Assembly: GCF_028692895.1 (NCBI RefSeq) | Contig: NZ_JAQUWN010000012.1 | Location: 1 to 64,000, forward strand | Source of the DNA: Pseudodesulfovibrio sp. | Lineage (GTDB): Bacteria > Desulfobacterota > Desulfovibrionia > Desulfovibrionales > Desulfovibrionaceae | Direction: 5' to 3' | Length of the DNA: 64,000 nucleotides | Part shown: positions 17,721-27,940 of the stretch, one piece after another | Numbering within the stretch: the first letter of the stretch is position 1 | How the letters are laid out: each line of letters opens with the position of its first letter | Translations under genes and position numbers: made by a program | Notes under the pieces: generated by a model | What the model saw: only the letters and a program-made list of their open reading frames with translations | Databases searched by the model: none | Told to the model about the DNA's origin: nothing

Positions 17721-17721
17721 G

Positions 17722-20451
17722 TCACTTCTCCTGCTTGCGCAACAGGAGCGCGCTGGCCAGGGTGTAGACGGGGACGAACAGGGCCATCTTCAGGAAGTCG
17801 GGCCAGATGTTCCCGAAATGCAGGGCCTTGGTGAACAGCCCCCGGCTGATGGTGATGAAATAGGACATGGGGAAGAGCTGGCCCAGCACCGAGCCCGGCC
17901 CCTGGAGCGAGGCCACCGGCGTGGTCAGGCCGGAAAAGGTCACCGTGACCAGCAGGGTGATGACCGCCGTGCCCGCCAGGGCCGCCACCTGTGTCCGGAC
18001 GAAGGAGGAGAAGACCAGCCCCAGCCCGGTGGTGGCCGAGACGAAGACCAGGGCGGCCAGGGTCATGGTGACGAAGCTCCCCTTGAGCGGCACCCCGAGC
18101 CAGAAGACCGAGACCGCCATGAGTCCCAGGTAGCTGACCATGCTGACCAGCACGTAGGCCCCCTGCTTGCCCAGCAGGAACTCCAGCCGGGTCACCGGCG
18201 TGGCGTAGACGTTGGTGATGGAGCCCAGCTCCTTTTCGCGCACCACGCCCAGGGCGGTCAGGATGGACGGGATGAAGACCAGCAGCAGCGGCAGCACGGC
18301 CGGGACCATGGCGTAGAGGCTCTCGAACCCCTGGTTGTAGCGGTAGCGCACCTGGATGCCCGCCGCGGAGGATTTGGCCGCGATCCCGGTGCTGCGCAGG
18401 GTCAGGTCCTTCAGGTACTGGGCGTGCAGCCCCTCGATGTAGCCCCGGATGGTCTCGCCCCGAAACGGCATGGACCCGTCGATCCACACGCCGATGGTCA
18501 CGTCGCGCCCGGCGCGCAGGTCCTTGCCGTAGTCGGGCGGAATCTCCAGGGCCACGGCCAGCTCGCCGTCCGCCATGCGCCGGTCCAGCCCGGCCGTGGA
18601 GCGGATGGGCGACTGCCTGTCGAAATAGCGGGACCCGGACATGTTGTAGATGTAGTCGCGGCTCTCGGGCGAGTCGTCGCGGTCGAGCACGGCGAACCTG
18701 AGGTGCTCCACATCGAAGGTGATGCCGTAGCCGAGCACCAGGAGCAGGATGACGGACCCGAGGAGCGAGAAGACCAGGCGCACCGGGTCGCGCAGGACCT
18801 CCCGGAGCTCCCGGCCCATGAAGGCGAACATGCGCCGGGGGTTGAACCGTCGGCCCGCGCCGCCGTCCGACGCCGCCCCGGCCTCGGCCACGGGAATCTC
18901 GCCCTCGCTCTCCCCTTCGCCCATGGAGCCCCTGAGCACGTCGATGAACGCCTCCTCCAGGGAGGCCGCGCCGTGGGCCTCGACGATGGCTGCGGGCGCG
19001 TCGCAGGCCAGCACCCGGCCCGCGTGCATCAGCGAGATGCGGTCGCACCGCTCGCCCTCGTTCATGAAGTGGGTGGAGATGAAGATGGTCACGCCCCGGT
19101 TGCGCGAGAGGTCGATGAGCAGCCGCCAGAACCCGTCGCGCGCCACCGGGTCCACGCCCGAGGTGGGCTCGTCCAGGATGAGCATTTCCGGGTCGTGGAT
19201 CACGGCCACGGCCAGGGAGAGGCGCTGGCGGATGCCGAGAGGCAGGTCGCCCGAGGCGTCCGCCGCGTATTTCGCCAGGCCGAAGTGGTCCAGCACCTCC
19301 GCCACCCTGGCCGCGCGCCGCTCGCGAGGGATGTGGAAGAGCCGGGCGTGGAGCATCAGGTTGTCGCGCACGCTCAGCTCGCCGTAGAGGGAGAAGGACT
19401 GGGTCATGTAGCCCACGCGCCGCCGCGACTCGATGGACCGGGCGTCCACCGGGCTGCCGAAGAGCCGGGCCTGGCCCGAGGTGGGCTCGATGAGCCCGGT
19501 GAGCATCTTCATGGTGGTGGTCTTGCCGCAGCCGTTGGAGCCGAGGAATCCGAAGATCTCGCCGCGCCGGATGTCCAGGTCCACATGGTCCACGGCGGTG
19601 AAGGCGCCGAACTTCTTGGTCAGCCCCTTGGCCTCGATGGCCACGTCGGCCGCGTCGCCGGACCACGGGGCCACGACCACGGCCTGGTGCCCCCGCCGAC
19701 GCTCCTCCGGGAGCAGGCCGATGAAGGCCGCGTCCAGGTCGGCCGTTCCGGTGCGGGCCATGAGCTCGGCGGGCGAACCCGTGGCCAGGACCCGGCCCGC
19801 GTCCATGGCCGCCAGCCAGTCGAACCGCTCCGCCTCCTCCATGTAGGCCGTGGCCACCAGCACGGACATGCCCGCGCGCCGGGCGCGGACGCGGCCCACC
19901 AGCTTCCAGAACTGCTGACGCGAGAGCGGGTCCACGCCCGTGGTCGGCTCGTCCAGGATGAGCAGGTCCGGATCGTGGATCAGGGCGCAGCACAGGCCGA
20001 GCTTCTGCTTCATGCCGCCCGAGAGCTTGCCCGCCGGGCGGTCGGCGAAGGGGGCCAGGCCGGTGGCGGCCATGAGCTCGTCCACGCGCCGGGTCCGCTC
20101 CTCGCCCCGCAGGTCGAAGAGGTTGCCGAAAAAGGTGATGTTCTCCCTGACGGAGAGGGTCATGTACAGGTTGCGGCCCAGCCCCTGGGGCATGTAGGCG
20201 ATGCGCGGGCAGACCGCCCGGCGGTGGTCCCGCCGGGCCATGTCGCCGCCCAGGACCTCCACGGTCCCGCGCTGGATGACGCGCACCCCGGCGATCAGGG
20301 CCAGCAGGCTCGACTTGCCCACGCCGTCCGGGCCGATGAGCCCGGCCATGCACCCGGCCGGGACGTCCAGGGTAACGCCGGACACGGCCTCGACCTTGCC
20401 GTAGGACAGCCCCACGCCGCCGAGGCGCGCCACGGGCCCGCCGGAGGTCAT
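17722..20451 (-). CDS. rbbA: RbbA-like double ATP-binding/ABC-2 permease fusion
   Basis: This 909-aa protein contains two full ABC ATPase domains (first: [18 protein letters not shown] and [15 protein letters not shown]; second: [33 protein letters not shown] and [17 protein letters not shown]). An ABC-2 permease with a periplasmic loop and five to six helices follows in the C-terminal 370 residues. The ATG at 20451 overlaps the stop of the HlyD-type gene (ATGA). A far longer in-frame reading upstream is a shadow of that gene. The homologue was named for ribosome-bound ATPase activity in E. coli, but this gene order points to an exporter with the adjacent adaptor and second permease. Confidence 0.9.
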   Translation of the reverse strand: MTSGGPVARLGGVGLSYGKVEAVSGVTLDVPAGCMAGLIGPDGVGKSSLLALIAGVRVIQRGTVEVLGGDMARRDHRRAVCPRIAYMPQGLGRNLYMTLSVRENITFFGNLFDLRGEERTRRVDELMAATGLAPFADRPAGKLSGGMKQKLGLCCALIHDPDLLILDEPTTGVDPLSRQQFWKLVGRVRARRAGMSVLVATAYMEEAERFDWLAAMDAGRVLATGSPAELMARTGTADLDAAFIGLLPEERRRGHQAVVVAPWSGDAADVAIEAKGLTKKFGAFTAVDHVDLDIRRGEIFGFLGSNGCGKTTTMKMLTGLIEPTSGQARLFGSPVDARSIESRRRVGYMTQSFSLYGELSVRDNLMLHARLFHIPRERRAARVAEVLDHFGLAKYAADASGDLPLGIRQRLSLAVAVIHDPEMLILDEPTSGVDPVARDGFWRLLIDLSRNRGVTIFISTHFMNEGERCDRISLMHAGRVLACDAPAAIVEAHGAASLEEAFIDVLRGSMGEGESEGEIPVAEAGAASDGGAGRRFNPRRMFAFMGRELREVLRDPVRLVFSLLGSVILLLVLGYGITFDVEHLRFAVLDRDDSPESRDYIYNMSGSRYFDRQSPIRSTAGLDRRMADGELAVALEIPPDYGKDLRAGRDVTIGVWIDGSMPFRGETIRGYIEGLHAQYLKDLTLRSTGIAAKSSAAGIQVRYRYNQGFESLYAMVPAVLPLLLVFIPSILTALGVVREKELGSITNVYATPVTRLEFLLGKQGAYVLVSMVSYLGLMAVSVFWLGVPLKGSFVTMTLAALVFVSATTGLGLVFSSFVRTQVAALAGTAVITLLVTVTFSGLTTPVASLQGPGSVLGQLFPMSYFITISRGLFTKALHFGNIWPDFLKMALFVPVYTLASALLLRKQEK

Positions 20452-21533
20452 TTCGCCTCCGCTCCGGAGGTGAACAGGGGCGGCACCCGGCCCGGCCAGG
20501 GCGCGTCGCCGGTCAGCCGGACCCAGGCCACGCCGGGCAGCCCGGTCTTGACCCGGTTGGCGTACTCGGCCAGCAGCGACGGCGTGATCCGCGCCTTGAT
20601 GCGGAACATCAGCTTCTCGCGCTCGGTCTTGGTCTCCACGGACTTGGGCGTGAACTGGGCCTCGGGCGAAACAAAGGTGATGGACGCCGGAATGGACCAC
20701 TCGGGGAGGGCGTCGAGCACGATGCGCGACTCGGCCCCCAGGGCCACCAGCCCGGCCTGGTCCGTGGGCAGGAAGAAGGTCATGTAGACGTTGGTGATGT
20801 CGAGCAGGGTCAGAACGTTGCCGCCCGCGCCCAGGACCTCGCCCGGCTCGGCCAGCCGGTAGAGCACGCGGCCGGAGATGGGCGACTTGAGGAGGGAATC
20901 GTCGATGTTGGACTGGATGGTCTCCACCCGCGCCCTGGCGGCGGCCACGCCCGCCCGGGCCTCGTCCACGCCGGAGCGCGAGGAGTCGAGAGCGGCCAGG
21001 GCGGCGTCCAACTGGGCCAGGGAAGCGCCGTACTGAGCCTCGTCCGACCGCTTGGCGGTCCGCTCCACGTCCAGGGCCTCCTGGGCGACGACACCGCGCC
21101 TGAACAGCTCCTCGCGGCGCGCGGCCTCGCGGGCGGAGAGGGTCTTCTGGCTCAGCCTCTGGGCCACCAGGGCCTTGGCCGCCCGGACCTCGTTGGACCG
21201 GCTCTGGACCAGGGACGTGGCCTGGGCCACCTTGTGCTCGGCCTGGCGCGCCGTGGCCTCGGCTTCGCGCAGGTCGGCCTCCAGGGTGGCGGTGTCCATG
21301 CGGGCCAGAACCTGCCCCCTGGTCACCATGTCGCCCTCCTCCACGCCCACCTCCACCAGGCGGCCGCTCAGCTTGGTGGCCACGTTCACCTCGGTGGCCT
21401 CGATGCGGCCGTTGCTCCAGGCGAAACCGGCCAGGTCCTCGGACGACCGCCAGTTTTTCCAGGCGAACCAGCCGCCCGCCGCCAGGGCGGCGACGATCAC
21501 GAGTACGAGGGGAATGGAACGGGTCGGCTTCAT
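20448..21533 (-). CDS. HlyD-family membrane fusion protein of the RbbA exporter (YhiI-like)
   Basis: This 361-aa adaptor has an N-terminal membrane anchor (residues 8-25, [19 protein letters not shown]), a first lipoyl half-motif [17 protein letters not shown], and a long coiled coil (about residues 90-205). The second half [22 protein letters not shown] and a beta-barrel follow. ATG 21533 was chosen because it begins a clean membrane anchor; upstream codons read into the intergenic region. It is the first gene of the exporter operon, divergent from the TetR regulator across a 230-base region that holds two palindromes, so the same repressor may control both operons. Confidence 0.9.
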   Translation of the reverse strand: MKPTRSIPLVLVIVAALAAGGWFAWKNWRSSEDLAGFAWSNGRIEATEVNVATKLSGRLVEVGVEEGDMVTRGQVLARMDTATLEADLREAEATARQAEHKVAQATSLVQSRSNEVRAAKALVAQRLSQKTLSAREAARREELFRRGVVAQEALDVERTAKRSDEAQYGASLAQLDAALAALDSSRSGVDEARAGVAAARARVETIQSNIDDSLLKSPISGRVLYRLAEPGEVLGAGGNVLTLLDITNVYMTFFLPTDQAGLVALGAESRIVLDALPEWSIPASITFVSPEAQFTPKSVETKTEREKLMFRIKARITPSLLAEYANRVKTGLPGVAWVRLTGDAPWPGRVPPLFTSGAEAK

Positions 21534-21670
21534 AGTGTTGTCTCCATGGACGTGGTCTGTGCCGAAGGGCGCGCGCCCGAATGGCGACGGCTGTTTGGAC
21601 GCAGATAACACATAATAACTCCGAATAGTTATATGTCAACAGTCGCGAAGCCGCCCCAGCCCGACGCCTG

Positions 21671-21683
21671 ACTGACGGTCAGT
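21671..21683. promoter_or_regulatory. TetR-type operator, distal copy
   Basis: ACTGAC-G-GTCAGT is a perfect palindrome, sharing the CTGAC/GTCAG half-sites with the second palindrome at 21729-21748. It lies between the divergent HlyD-type and tetR genes. Confidence 0.6.
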
Positions 21684-21702
21684 TCTCCCCGGCCCGAGGC
21701 CC

Positions 21703-21731
21703 TTGACAGGCCAACCCGGAAATAATAAATG
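21703..21731 (+). promoter_or_regulatory. Putative promoter of the tetR-efflux operon
   Basis: TTGACA (21703-21708) is a consensus -35 box, followed by A/T-rich sequence (AATAATAAAT, 21721-21730) with a weak -10 at about 21725-21731. The -10 region is overlapped by the proximal operator, as expected for autorepression. Confidence 0.5.
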
Positions 21732-21748
21732 ACTGACCTGTCAGTCAT
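21729..21748. promoter_or_regulatory. TetR-type operator, proximal copy
   Basis: ATGACTGAC-CT-GTCAGTCAT is a perfect 9-bp inverted repeat ending 15 bases before the tetR start codon. A repressor bound here would block the promoter at 21703-21731. Confidence 0.7.
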
Positions 21749-21763
21749 ATTATTGGAGCCAAC

Positions 21764-22390
21764 ATGCCGAACTCACCATCCTCCCGTCGGGGGCCAGGCC
21801 GGCCGCCCGACCCCGACAAGCGGTCCGAGCGCCGGAAGACCATCCTCACCCAGGCGGTCACCCACTTCGCCCGCGACGGGTTCGCCCGGACCGACGTCGC
21901 CGCCGTCGCCGAGGCGGCCGGGTGCTCCAAGGGCACGGTATACAATTACTTTGAAAACAAGCAAGCCCTGTTCCGCGACGCCGTGGACCACGTCATGGAC
22001 GGACTGGTGAAGGCCACCTCCGATCCGGAGGACGAGGGCTCCGTCGAGGGCTTCGGCCGGGCCATCGAGGCCTTCCTGCGCTACTTCGACGAGAACCCGG
22101 CCTACATCGAACTGCTCATCCAGGAGCGCGCGGTCTTCAAGGACAGGGCCAAGCCCACCTACCTGGAGTATTGCGACACCCACCGGGATGAGCACAAGGG
22201 CTTCTTCGAGAAACTCAGCGCGGAAGGCGTGTTCCGCCAACTCTCCGCCGACCGCCTCTTCGACATCATCAGCGACCTGCTCTACGGCACCATCTTCACC
22301 AACTACTTCGCCAAACGGAAAACCTGCCTCGAACAGCAGGCCAGCGACATCACCGACCTGCTCCTCAACGGGTTGCTCGCCCGCCCCTGA
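21764..22390 (+). CDS. TetR/AcrR-family transcriptional repressor
   Basis: This 208-aa DNA-binding regulator has its helix-turn-helix at residues 21-65: RRKTILTQAVTHFARDGFARTDVAAVAEAAGCSKGTVYNYFENKQALF, a textbook TetR N-terminus. The C-terminal domain is of the TetR_C/AcrR type. It begins 15 bases after a palindromic operator and stands at the head of the efflux operon, with a second matching palindrome towards the divergent RbbA exporter. It probably represses its own operon and possibly both exporters until a ligand binds. Confidence 0.93.
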   Translation: MPNSPSSRRGPGRPPDPDKRSERRKTILTQAVTHFARDGFARTDVAAVAEAAGCSKGTVYNYFENKQALFRDAVDHVMDGLVKATSDPEDEGSVEGFGRAIEAFLRYFDENPAYIELLIQERAVFKDRAKPTYLEYCDTHRDEHKGFFEKLSAEGVFRQLSADRLFDIISDLLYGTIFTNYFAKRKTCLEQQASDITDLLLNGLLARP

Positions 22391-22481
22391 AGGGGGACCT
22401 GGGCGACCCGGAACCGGGACCAGACGGCCAGCGGGCATCCGCCCGGGAAAAGCCAACATTTCAACAACTTGAGAGGAACTC

Positions 22482-23708
22482 GTGATCGGTTGCGAAAAGA
22501 ATAACGATTCCGCGCTGATGCGCCGCTCATGCCTCATCCGCAGGACCATCATGCTCGTCATCGTGCTCGGGGCCGTCTCGGGCGGCCTGTACTACCTGCA
22601 GCACATGGACTCCACCCCCCAGGCCATGCAGGCCCGGGGCCCGCAGACCCTGCCCGTGGGCATGGTCACCCTGACCGCCCGGACCGTGCCCATGCAGCCG
22701 CTCTACCTGGGCCAGGCCGAGGCCTCCCAGACCGTGGAGATCCGCGCGCGGGTCAACGGGTTCCTGGAGAGCCGCCACTTCGAGGAGGGCGGCGCGGTCG
22801 AGGAGGGACAGTTGCTCTTCCGGATCGACCCGCGCTCCTTCGGCGCGGACCTGGACCTGGCCAAGGCCCAGCTCGCCAGCGCCCAGGCCGAATACGCCCA
22901 GGCCGAGAAGAAGGTCGACCGCTACACCAGGCTGCGCAAGTCCGGGTCCACCACCCAGGACGAGCTGGACCAGTGGCGGACCGCCCAGTTGGTGGCCCAG
23001 GCCAACATCATGATGGCCAGGGCGCGCATCGTGAAGGCGGACCTGGACCTCGGCTACACCTCGATCACCTCGCCCATCACCGGCCACATCGGCATGGCGC
23101 AAAAGGACGTGGGCAGCTACGTGGACGGCTCCACGGGCGGCCTGCTGGCCGTGGTCGAAAAGACCGACCCCATCTACGTGCGCTACACCGTGTCCGAGCA
23201 GGACATCCTCCAGGCGCGGCGCATGGCCGCCTCGGGCCGGACCAACCAGCCCCTGGTGGACCAGATCACCCTCTCCCTGACCCTGGCCGACGGCGCCCCC
23301 TATCCCCTCAAGGGGAAAATCTCGTACACCGACCCGCAGATCGACCCGTCCACCAGCTCGTCGGTCATGCGCGGCACCTTCCCCAACCCGGGGGGCCAGC
23401 TCAGGCCCGGCCAGTTCGTGCACGTGCGCGTGGACGGCATCAACCGGCTGAACGCCCTGCTCGTGCCCAAGTCCGCCGTGATCCAGAACCCCACCGGGGC
23501 CTTCGTCTACGTGGTGGGCGAGGGGGACAAGGCGGAACTGCGGCCGGTCAAGCTGGGCGAGTGGCAGGCGGGCCAGTGGGTGGTGGAGGACGGCCTGAAG
23601 CCGGGCGAGACGGTCATCACGGACCACCTGATGCAGGTCCGGCCCGGCATGGCCGTCACCCGCGCGCCCGAGGCCAAGCCCCAGGCCGCCGGAACGAGCG
23701 AGGGGTAG
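22482..23708 (+). CDS. RND efflux periplasmic adaptor (AcrA/MexA family)
   Basis: This 408-aa membrane fusion protein starts with GTG at 22482, 5 bases after GAGAGGA. It has an N-terminal anchor (about residues 20-40), a lipoyl motif (VEIRARVNGFLESRHFEEGGAVEEGQLLFRIDP), a coiled-coil hairpin with DLAKAQLASAQAEYAQAEKK, a second lipoyl half (YTSITSPITGHIGMAQKDVGSYV), and C-terminal barrel and membrane-proximal domains. The typical lipobox is absent, so it is anchored by the helix. It ends 6 bases before the RND pump gene. No outer-membrane factor follows, so a TolC-like protein elsewhere must complete the pump. Confidence 0.93.
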   Translation: MIGCEKNNDSALMRRSCLIRRTIMLVIVLGAVSGGLYYLQHMDSTPQAMQARGPQTLPVGMVTLTARTVPMQPLYLGQAEASQTVEIRARVNGFLESRHFEEGGAVEEGQLLFRIDPRSFGADLDLAKAQLASAQAEYAQAEKKVDRYTRLRKSGSTTQDELDQWRTAQLVAQANIMMARARIVKADLDLGYTSITSPITGHIGMAQKDVGSYVDGSTGGLLAVVEKTDPIYVRYTVSEQDILQARRMAASGRTNQPLVDQITLSLTLADGAPYPLKGKISYTDPQIDPSTSSSVMRGTFPNPGGQLRPGQFVHVRVDGINRLNALLVPKSAVIQNPTGAFVYVVGEGDKAELRPVKLGEWQAGQWVVEDGLKPGETVITDHLMQVRPGMAVTRAPEAKPQAAGTSEG

Positions 23709-23714
23709 CCGAGC

Positions 23715-26700
23715 ATGTTCTCCCGCTTCTTCATCGACAGGCCGGTCTTCGCCTTCGTCGTCTCCATCCTGATAATTCTCGGCGGCCTGGTGGCCATCTT
23801 CGTCCTGCCCGTGGACGAATACCCGCAGATCACGCCGCCGACCATCCAGATCGACGCCATCTACCCCGGCGCGGACGCCAAGACCGCGGCCGAGTCCGTG
23901 GCCTCGCCCATCGAGCAGCAGCTCAGCGGCATCAAGCACCTCATCTACTACAGCTCTCTCTGCTCCAACAACGGCTCGGTCAAGATCGTCTGCACCTTCG
24001 AGATCGGCACGGACCAGGACCTGGCCGCCGTGGAGGTCCAGAACCGCCTGGCCATCGCCGAGCCCAGGCTGCCCGGCGAGGTCACCCGCCAGGGCATCAC
24101 CGTCACCAAGTCCTCCACCAGTATGCTCGGCGTGCTCGACCTGGAGTCCGACGGCCGCTACGACGACATCTACCTGAGCAACTACGCCACCATCAACCTG
24201 GTGGACATGCTCAAGCGCGTGCCCGGCGTGGGCGACGTCTCGGTATTCGGCACCAAGGACTACGCCATGCGCATCTGGGTGAACCCGGACCAGTTGGCCG
24301 CGCGCGGGCTGACCGTCACCGAGGTGGCCGCCGCCGTGCGCGAGCAGAACGCCGTGTTCCCGGCCGGGACCATCGGTCAGCGCCCGTCCGACGGCGGGGT
24401 CGAGCTGACCGTCCCGGTCCTGACCAAGGGGCGGCTCCAGGAGGTGTCCGAATACGAGAACATCATCCTCAAGGCCAATCCCGACGGCTCCACCCTGCGC
24501 CTCAAGGACGTGGCCCGCGTGGAGCTGGGCGCGCAGAGCTACGACCTCTTCGGCCGGGTGAGCGGCAAGCCCTCCACCCTGATCCCCATCTACCTCCAGG
24601 TGGGGGCCAACGCCCTGGAGACCATGGACGGCGTCATCAAGGCCATGGACCAGGCCGCCCTGAGCTTCCCGGCGGGCGTGAACTACCGCGTGCCCTACGA
24701 CACCACCCTGTACATCCGCGACTCCATGTCCGAGGTGGTCGACACCCTGGTCGAGGCCATCGTGCTCGTGCTGGTGGTCGTCTTCCTCTTCCTGCAATCC
24801 TGGCGGGCAACCATCATCCCGCTCCTGGCCGTGCCCGTGGCCATCATCGGCACCTTCGGCGGCATGCTCGCCCTCGGGTTCTCCATCAACACCCTGACCA
24901 TGTTCGGCCTGGTCCTGGCCATCGGCATCGTGGTGGACGACGCCATCGTCGTGGTGGAGAACGTGGAGCGCATCATGGAGCAGGAGCACCTGCCCCCGCG
25001 CGAGGCCACCATCAAGGCCATGGAGCAGGTCACCGGCCCGGTCATCGCCATCGTGCTGGTCCTCTCGGCGGTCTTCGTGCCCGTGGCCTTCCTGGGCGGG
25101 CTGACCGGCCAGCTCTACCGCCAGTTCGCGGTGACCATCGCCGTGTCCGTGGCCATCTCCGGCCTGGTGGCCCTGACGCTCAGCCCGGCCATGTGCCGCC
25201 TGATCCTCAAGCCGAAACGGAGCCACTCCGAGGGGGTCTTCGGCCGCTTCAACCGGCTCTTCGACCGCATGACCCGGGGGTTCACCGAGGGCGTGCGCCG
25301 GGCCATCCGCCGCTCGGCCATGGCCATGGCCGTGTTCGGCGTGCTCTGCGCGGCCGCCGTCGGCATGCAGCGCGCCATCCCTTCCGGCTTCCTGCCCGAC
25401 GAGGACCAGGGCTTCGTCCTGGCCTTCATCATGCTGCCCGACGGCTCGTCCCTGGACCGCACCGACGGCGTGGCCCGGCGCGTGGAGGATTTCTTCCTGG
25501 CCCAGCCCGAGGTGGAGGATTTCGTCCTCCTGGGCGGCCTGGACTACCTCTCCGGCGGCATCACCAGCACCAGCGCCGTGACCATGTTCGTCAAGCTCAA
25601 GCCCTTTGCCGAGCGCAAGGGCGAGGCCCACAGCGCCCAGAACCTGGCCATGCGCACCATCATCCGCTTCTCGGGCGACCCGGACGCGCGCGTCCTGGCC
25701 TTCAACCCGCCCGCCATCCAGGGGCTTGGCGCGCGGGCCGGGTTCCAGATGGAGCTCCAGGCCAGGGGCGGCGGCAGCGTGGAGGACCTTATCGCCACGG
25801 CCCAGAAGTTCGTGGCCGACGCCAACGCCAACCCCGAACTGGCCGGCGTGCGCGGCACCCTGCGCGCCACCCAGCCGCAGCTCTACGTGGACCTCAACCG
25901 CGACAAGACCAAGATGATGGGCGTGCCCGTGGCCTCGGTCTTCGAAGCCATGCAGGCCTACCTCAGCTCGCTCTACGTCAACGACTTCAACAAGTACGGC
26001 CGCATCTGGCGCGTCCAGCTCCAGGCCGAGCCCAAGTTCCGCGACGCGCCGTCCGACATCGGGCGCATCTTCGTGCGCAACGACCAGGGCAAAATGGTCC
26101 CGCTCTCGGGCGTGACCGACGTCACCTTCCGGGCCGGGCCCAACGCGGTCTCCCACTTCAACGGCTTCCCCTCGGTGCAGATCACCGGCGCGCCCGCGCC
26201 CGGCGTCAGCTCCGGCCGGGCCATGGACGACGTGGTCAAGCTCGCGGCCGACACCCTGCCCCAGGGCTACGGCTTCGAGTGGAGCGGCGCGTCCTACCAG
26301 GAGGTCAAGACCGGCAACCAGGCCCCCAAGGTCCTCGCCTTCGGCATCCTGGTGGTCTTCCTGGTCCTGGCCGCCCAGTACGAGATGTGGTCCCTGCCCA
26401 TCGCCGTGCTCGGCGTGCTGCCCATCGCCCTGCTGGGCGCGCTGGCGGCGGTCTGGGGACGCGGGCTCTCGCAGGACATCTACTTCCAGATCGGCCTGCT
26501 CACCCTGGTCGGGCTCTCGGCCAAGAACGCCATCCTCATCGTGGAGTTCTGCGTGTCCTCCTACCGCTCCGGCATGGGGCTCGCGGAGTCCGCCCTGGAG
26601 GCGGCCCGAATGCGCTTCCGGCCCATCGTCATGACCTCGCTGGCCTTCATCCTCGGCGTGGTGCCCCTGGCCATCTCCACCGGCGCGGGCTCGGCCGCGC

Positions 26701-26903
26701 GCCACTCCATCGGCACCGGCGTCATCGGCGGCATGGCGGCGGCCACGGGCATCTCCATCTTCTTCGTGCCCCTGTTCTTCGTCCTCATCCAGAAGGCGAA
26801 CCGGTTCGTGCGCGGGAAGAGCCGACCCATCACCGATCCCGACGACCTGGGCGAGATCAAGCCCGCGCCGCCCGAAGCCGGGCAGCCCAAGGGCGACGCC
26901 TAG
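23715..26903 (+). CDS. RND multidrug efflux transporter (AcrB/MexB, HAE1 family)
   Basis: This 1062-aa trimeric inner-membrane proton antiporter begins MFSRFFIDRPVFAFVVSILIILGG. The paired Asp residues of the proton relay are in GLVLAIGIVVDDAIVVVENVER (around residue 405), and the duplicated arrangement of helices and large periplasmic loops is complete. The end FFVPLFFVLIQKANRFV matches the family. It is the last gene of the tetR operon and is followed by a strong intrinsic terminator. Substrates are probably hydrophobic drugs, dyes or detergents; the sequence does not reveal which. Confidence 0.95.
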   Translation: MFSRFFIDRPVFAFVVSILIILGGLVAIFVLPVDEYPQITPPTIQIDAIYPGADAKTAAESVASPIEQQLSGIKHLIYYSSLCSNNGSVKIVCTFEIGTDQDLAAVEVQNRLAIAEPRLPGEVTRQGITVTKSSTSMLGVLDLESDGRYDDIYLSNYATINLVDMLKRVPGVGDVSVFGTKDYAMRIWVNPDQLAARGLTVTEVAAAVREQNAVFPAGTIGQRPSDGGVELTVPVLTKGRLQEVSEYENIILKANPDGSTLRLKDVARVELGAQSYDLFGRVSGKPSTLIPIYLQVGANALETMDGVIKAMDQAALSFPAGVNYRVPYDTTLYIRDSMSEVVDTLVEAIVLVLVVVFLFLQSWRATIIPLLAVPVAIIGTFGGMLALGFSINTLTMFGLVLAIGIVVDDAIVVVENVERIMEQEHLPPREATIKAMEQVTGPVIAIVLVLSAVFVPVAFLGGLTGQLYRQFAVTIAVSVAISGLVALTLSPAMCRLILKPKRSHSEGVFGRFNRLFDRMTRGFTEGVRRAIRRSAMAMAVFGVLCAAAVGMQRAIPSGFLPDEDQGFVLAFIMLPDGSSLDRTDGVARRVEDFFLAQPEVEDFVLLGGLDYLSGGITSTSAVTMFVKLKPFAERKGEAHSAQNLAMRTIIRFSGDPDARVLAFNPPAIQGLGARAGFQMELQARGGGSVEDLIATAQKFVADANANPELAGVRGTLRATQPQLYVDLNRDKTKMMGVPVASVFEAMQAYLSSLYVNDFNKYGRIWRVQLQAEPKFRDAPSDIGRIFVRNDQGKMVPLSGVTDVTFRAGPNAVSHFNGFPSVQITGAPAPGVSSGRAMDDVVKLAADTLPQGYGFEWSGASYQEVKTGNQAPKVLAFGILVVFLVLAAQYEMWSLPIAVLGVLPIALLGALAAVWGRGLSQDIYFQIGLLTLVGLSAKNAILIVEFCVSSYRSGMGLAESALEAARMRFRPIVMTSLAFILGVVPLAISTGAGSAARHSIGTGVIGGMAAATGISIFFVPLFFVLIQKANRFVRGKSRPITDPDDLGEIKPAPPEAGQPKGDA

Positions 26904-26931
26904 GCGGCCCGGCCAGCACAACGAAGGAACC

Positions 26932-26965
26932 GGGGGGAGCGGCCGACAAGCCGCTCCCCCCTTTT
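26932..26965 (+). terminator. Intrinsic terminator of the RND operon
   Basis: GGGGGGAGCGGC (26932-26943) and GCCGCTCCCCCC (26950-26961) form a perfect 12-bp stem with a six-base loop, followed by TTTT. Confidence 0.9.
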
Positions 26966-26995
26966 GGCGCCCCGCCCTTCGTCCCGCAGAACGGC

Positions 26996-27026
26996 GAAAC
27001 GCCCCGTCGCTTTCGCGGCGGGGCGT
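26996..27026 (-). terminator. Intrinsic terminator of the stress operon
   Basis: On the minus strand ACGCCCCG pairs with CGGGGCGT around an inner CGC/GCG stem with GAAA tetraloop, followed by TTT. It lies 27 bases after the stop of the last Usp gene (27053), facing the RND terminator. Confidence 0.8.
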
Positions 27027-27052
27027 CTTCGTTGCCGCTGTCGGGGCCGGAA

Positions 27053-27919
27053 TCAGCGCAGGACAAGAATGGAGGCCGAGGCGTGGTTGACCAGCGAGGC
27101 CACGCGGTGGCCGGGCAGGAGCTTTTGCAGCGGCGACTTGCGGGTCAGCCACAGGGCCATGAGGTCCTCGCGGCCGCCGGACTCGATGAAGGACTCCAGG
27201 CTGTCCTCGCCCACCACGCGGACCAGGGCGCGGACGTCGCGGTCCAGGTAGTAGCCGAGGACCTCGCCCATCTTGGCCTCCACGTCCTCCCTCAGCTCCC
27301 CGCGCCTCAGCACGCCGACCACCTCCAGCTCGGCCCCGTAGAGGGTCACGCACTGGTTGATGAGCTCCAGGGACTCCTGGGTCACGTTGGCGTGGTCCAG
27401 GCAGCAGGCCACCTTGGAGGGGACCACGTTCTCGCGCAGGACGAAGACCGGGCAGTCGGCCGCGTCGGCCACCCTGCCCGGCACGTCCGAGCCGCGCCCC
27501 CAGCCGCCCTCGTGCTGGCTGGAGCCCAGGATGACCAGGTCGCTGCCGGACGCCCTGGCCTCGGCGGCGATGGCCTTGGCCGGGTTGCCGCTGCGCACGC
27601 GCAGGACCATGCCCTTGCGGCCCGAGGCGTCGGCCTCCAGCACGTCGCCGTCCCTGCGGCCGAAGGGGACGTCCCGGCCTGGGCCGTAGATGTCCGCCTC
27701 CGGCCCCACCGAGCCGAGGAAGTCGGCCAGGTAGCGCTTGAGCGTCAGGGTTTTGGGGTGGGCATGCTCCTGGTCCAGGTCATCTTCGTCAAGATAGGCG
27801 CGGCTTTTCTCCACGGCCAGCATGACCACGTCCGCCCAGGTGTTGGCGGCCAGCCGGGCGGCCTGTCCCACCGCGTACCGGCTGTAGGGGTTTTCATCAA
27901 CGGCGACGAGCAGTTTCAT
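27053..27919 (-). CDS. Tandem-domain universal stress protein
   Basis: This 288-aa cytosolic protein has two Usp domains. Domain one starts MKLLVAVDENPYSRYAV and ends with LVILGSSQHEGGWGRGSDVPGRVADAADCPVFVLR, which resembles the ATP-binding G-2x-G-9x-G-S/T motif. Domain two starts SKVACCLDHANVTQESLELI and ends HRVASLVNHASASILVLR, with a degenerate nucleotide motif. It is the last gene of a seven-gene minus-strand operon and is followed by an intrinsic terminator. Usp proteins protect cells in stress or energy limitation; the specific partner is unknown. Confidence 0.88.
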   Translation of the reverse strand: MKLLVAVDENPYSRYAVGQAARLAANTWADVVMLAVEKSRAYLDEDDLDQEHAHPKTLTLKRYLADFLGSVGPEADIYGPGRDVPFGRRDGDVLEADASGRKGMVLRVRSGNPAKAIAAEARASGSDLVILGSSQHEGGWGRGSDVPGRVADAADCPVFVLRENVVPSKVACCLDHANVTQESLELINQCVTLYGAELEVVGVLRRGELREDVEAKMGEVLGYYLDRDVRALVRVVGEDSLESFIESGGREDLMALWLTRKSPLQKLLPGHRVASLVNHASASILVLR

Positions 27920-27940
27920 CGGAATTCTCCCTTGCCGGGG

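Noticed and set aside
20452..21639. Extension of the RbbA-like protein to about 1300 residues
   Set aside because: The added part is a different-frame shadow of the HlyD-type gene; the ATGA overlap at 20448-20451 marks the true start.
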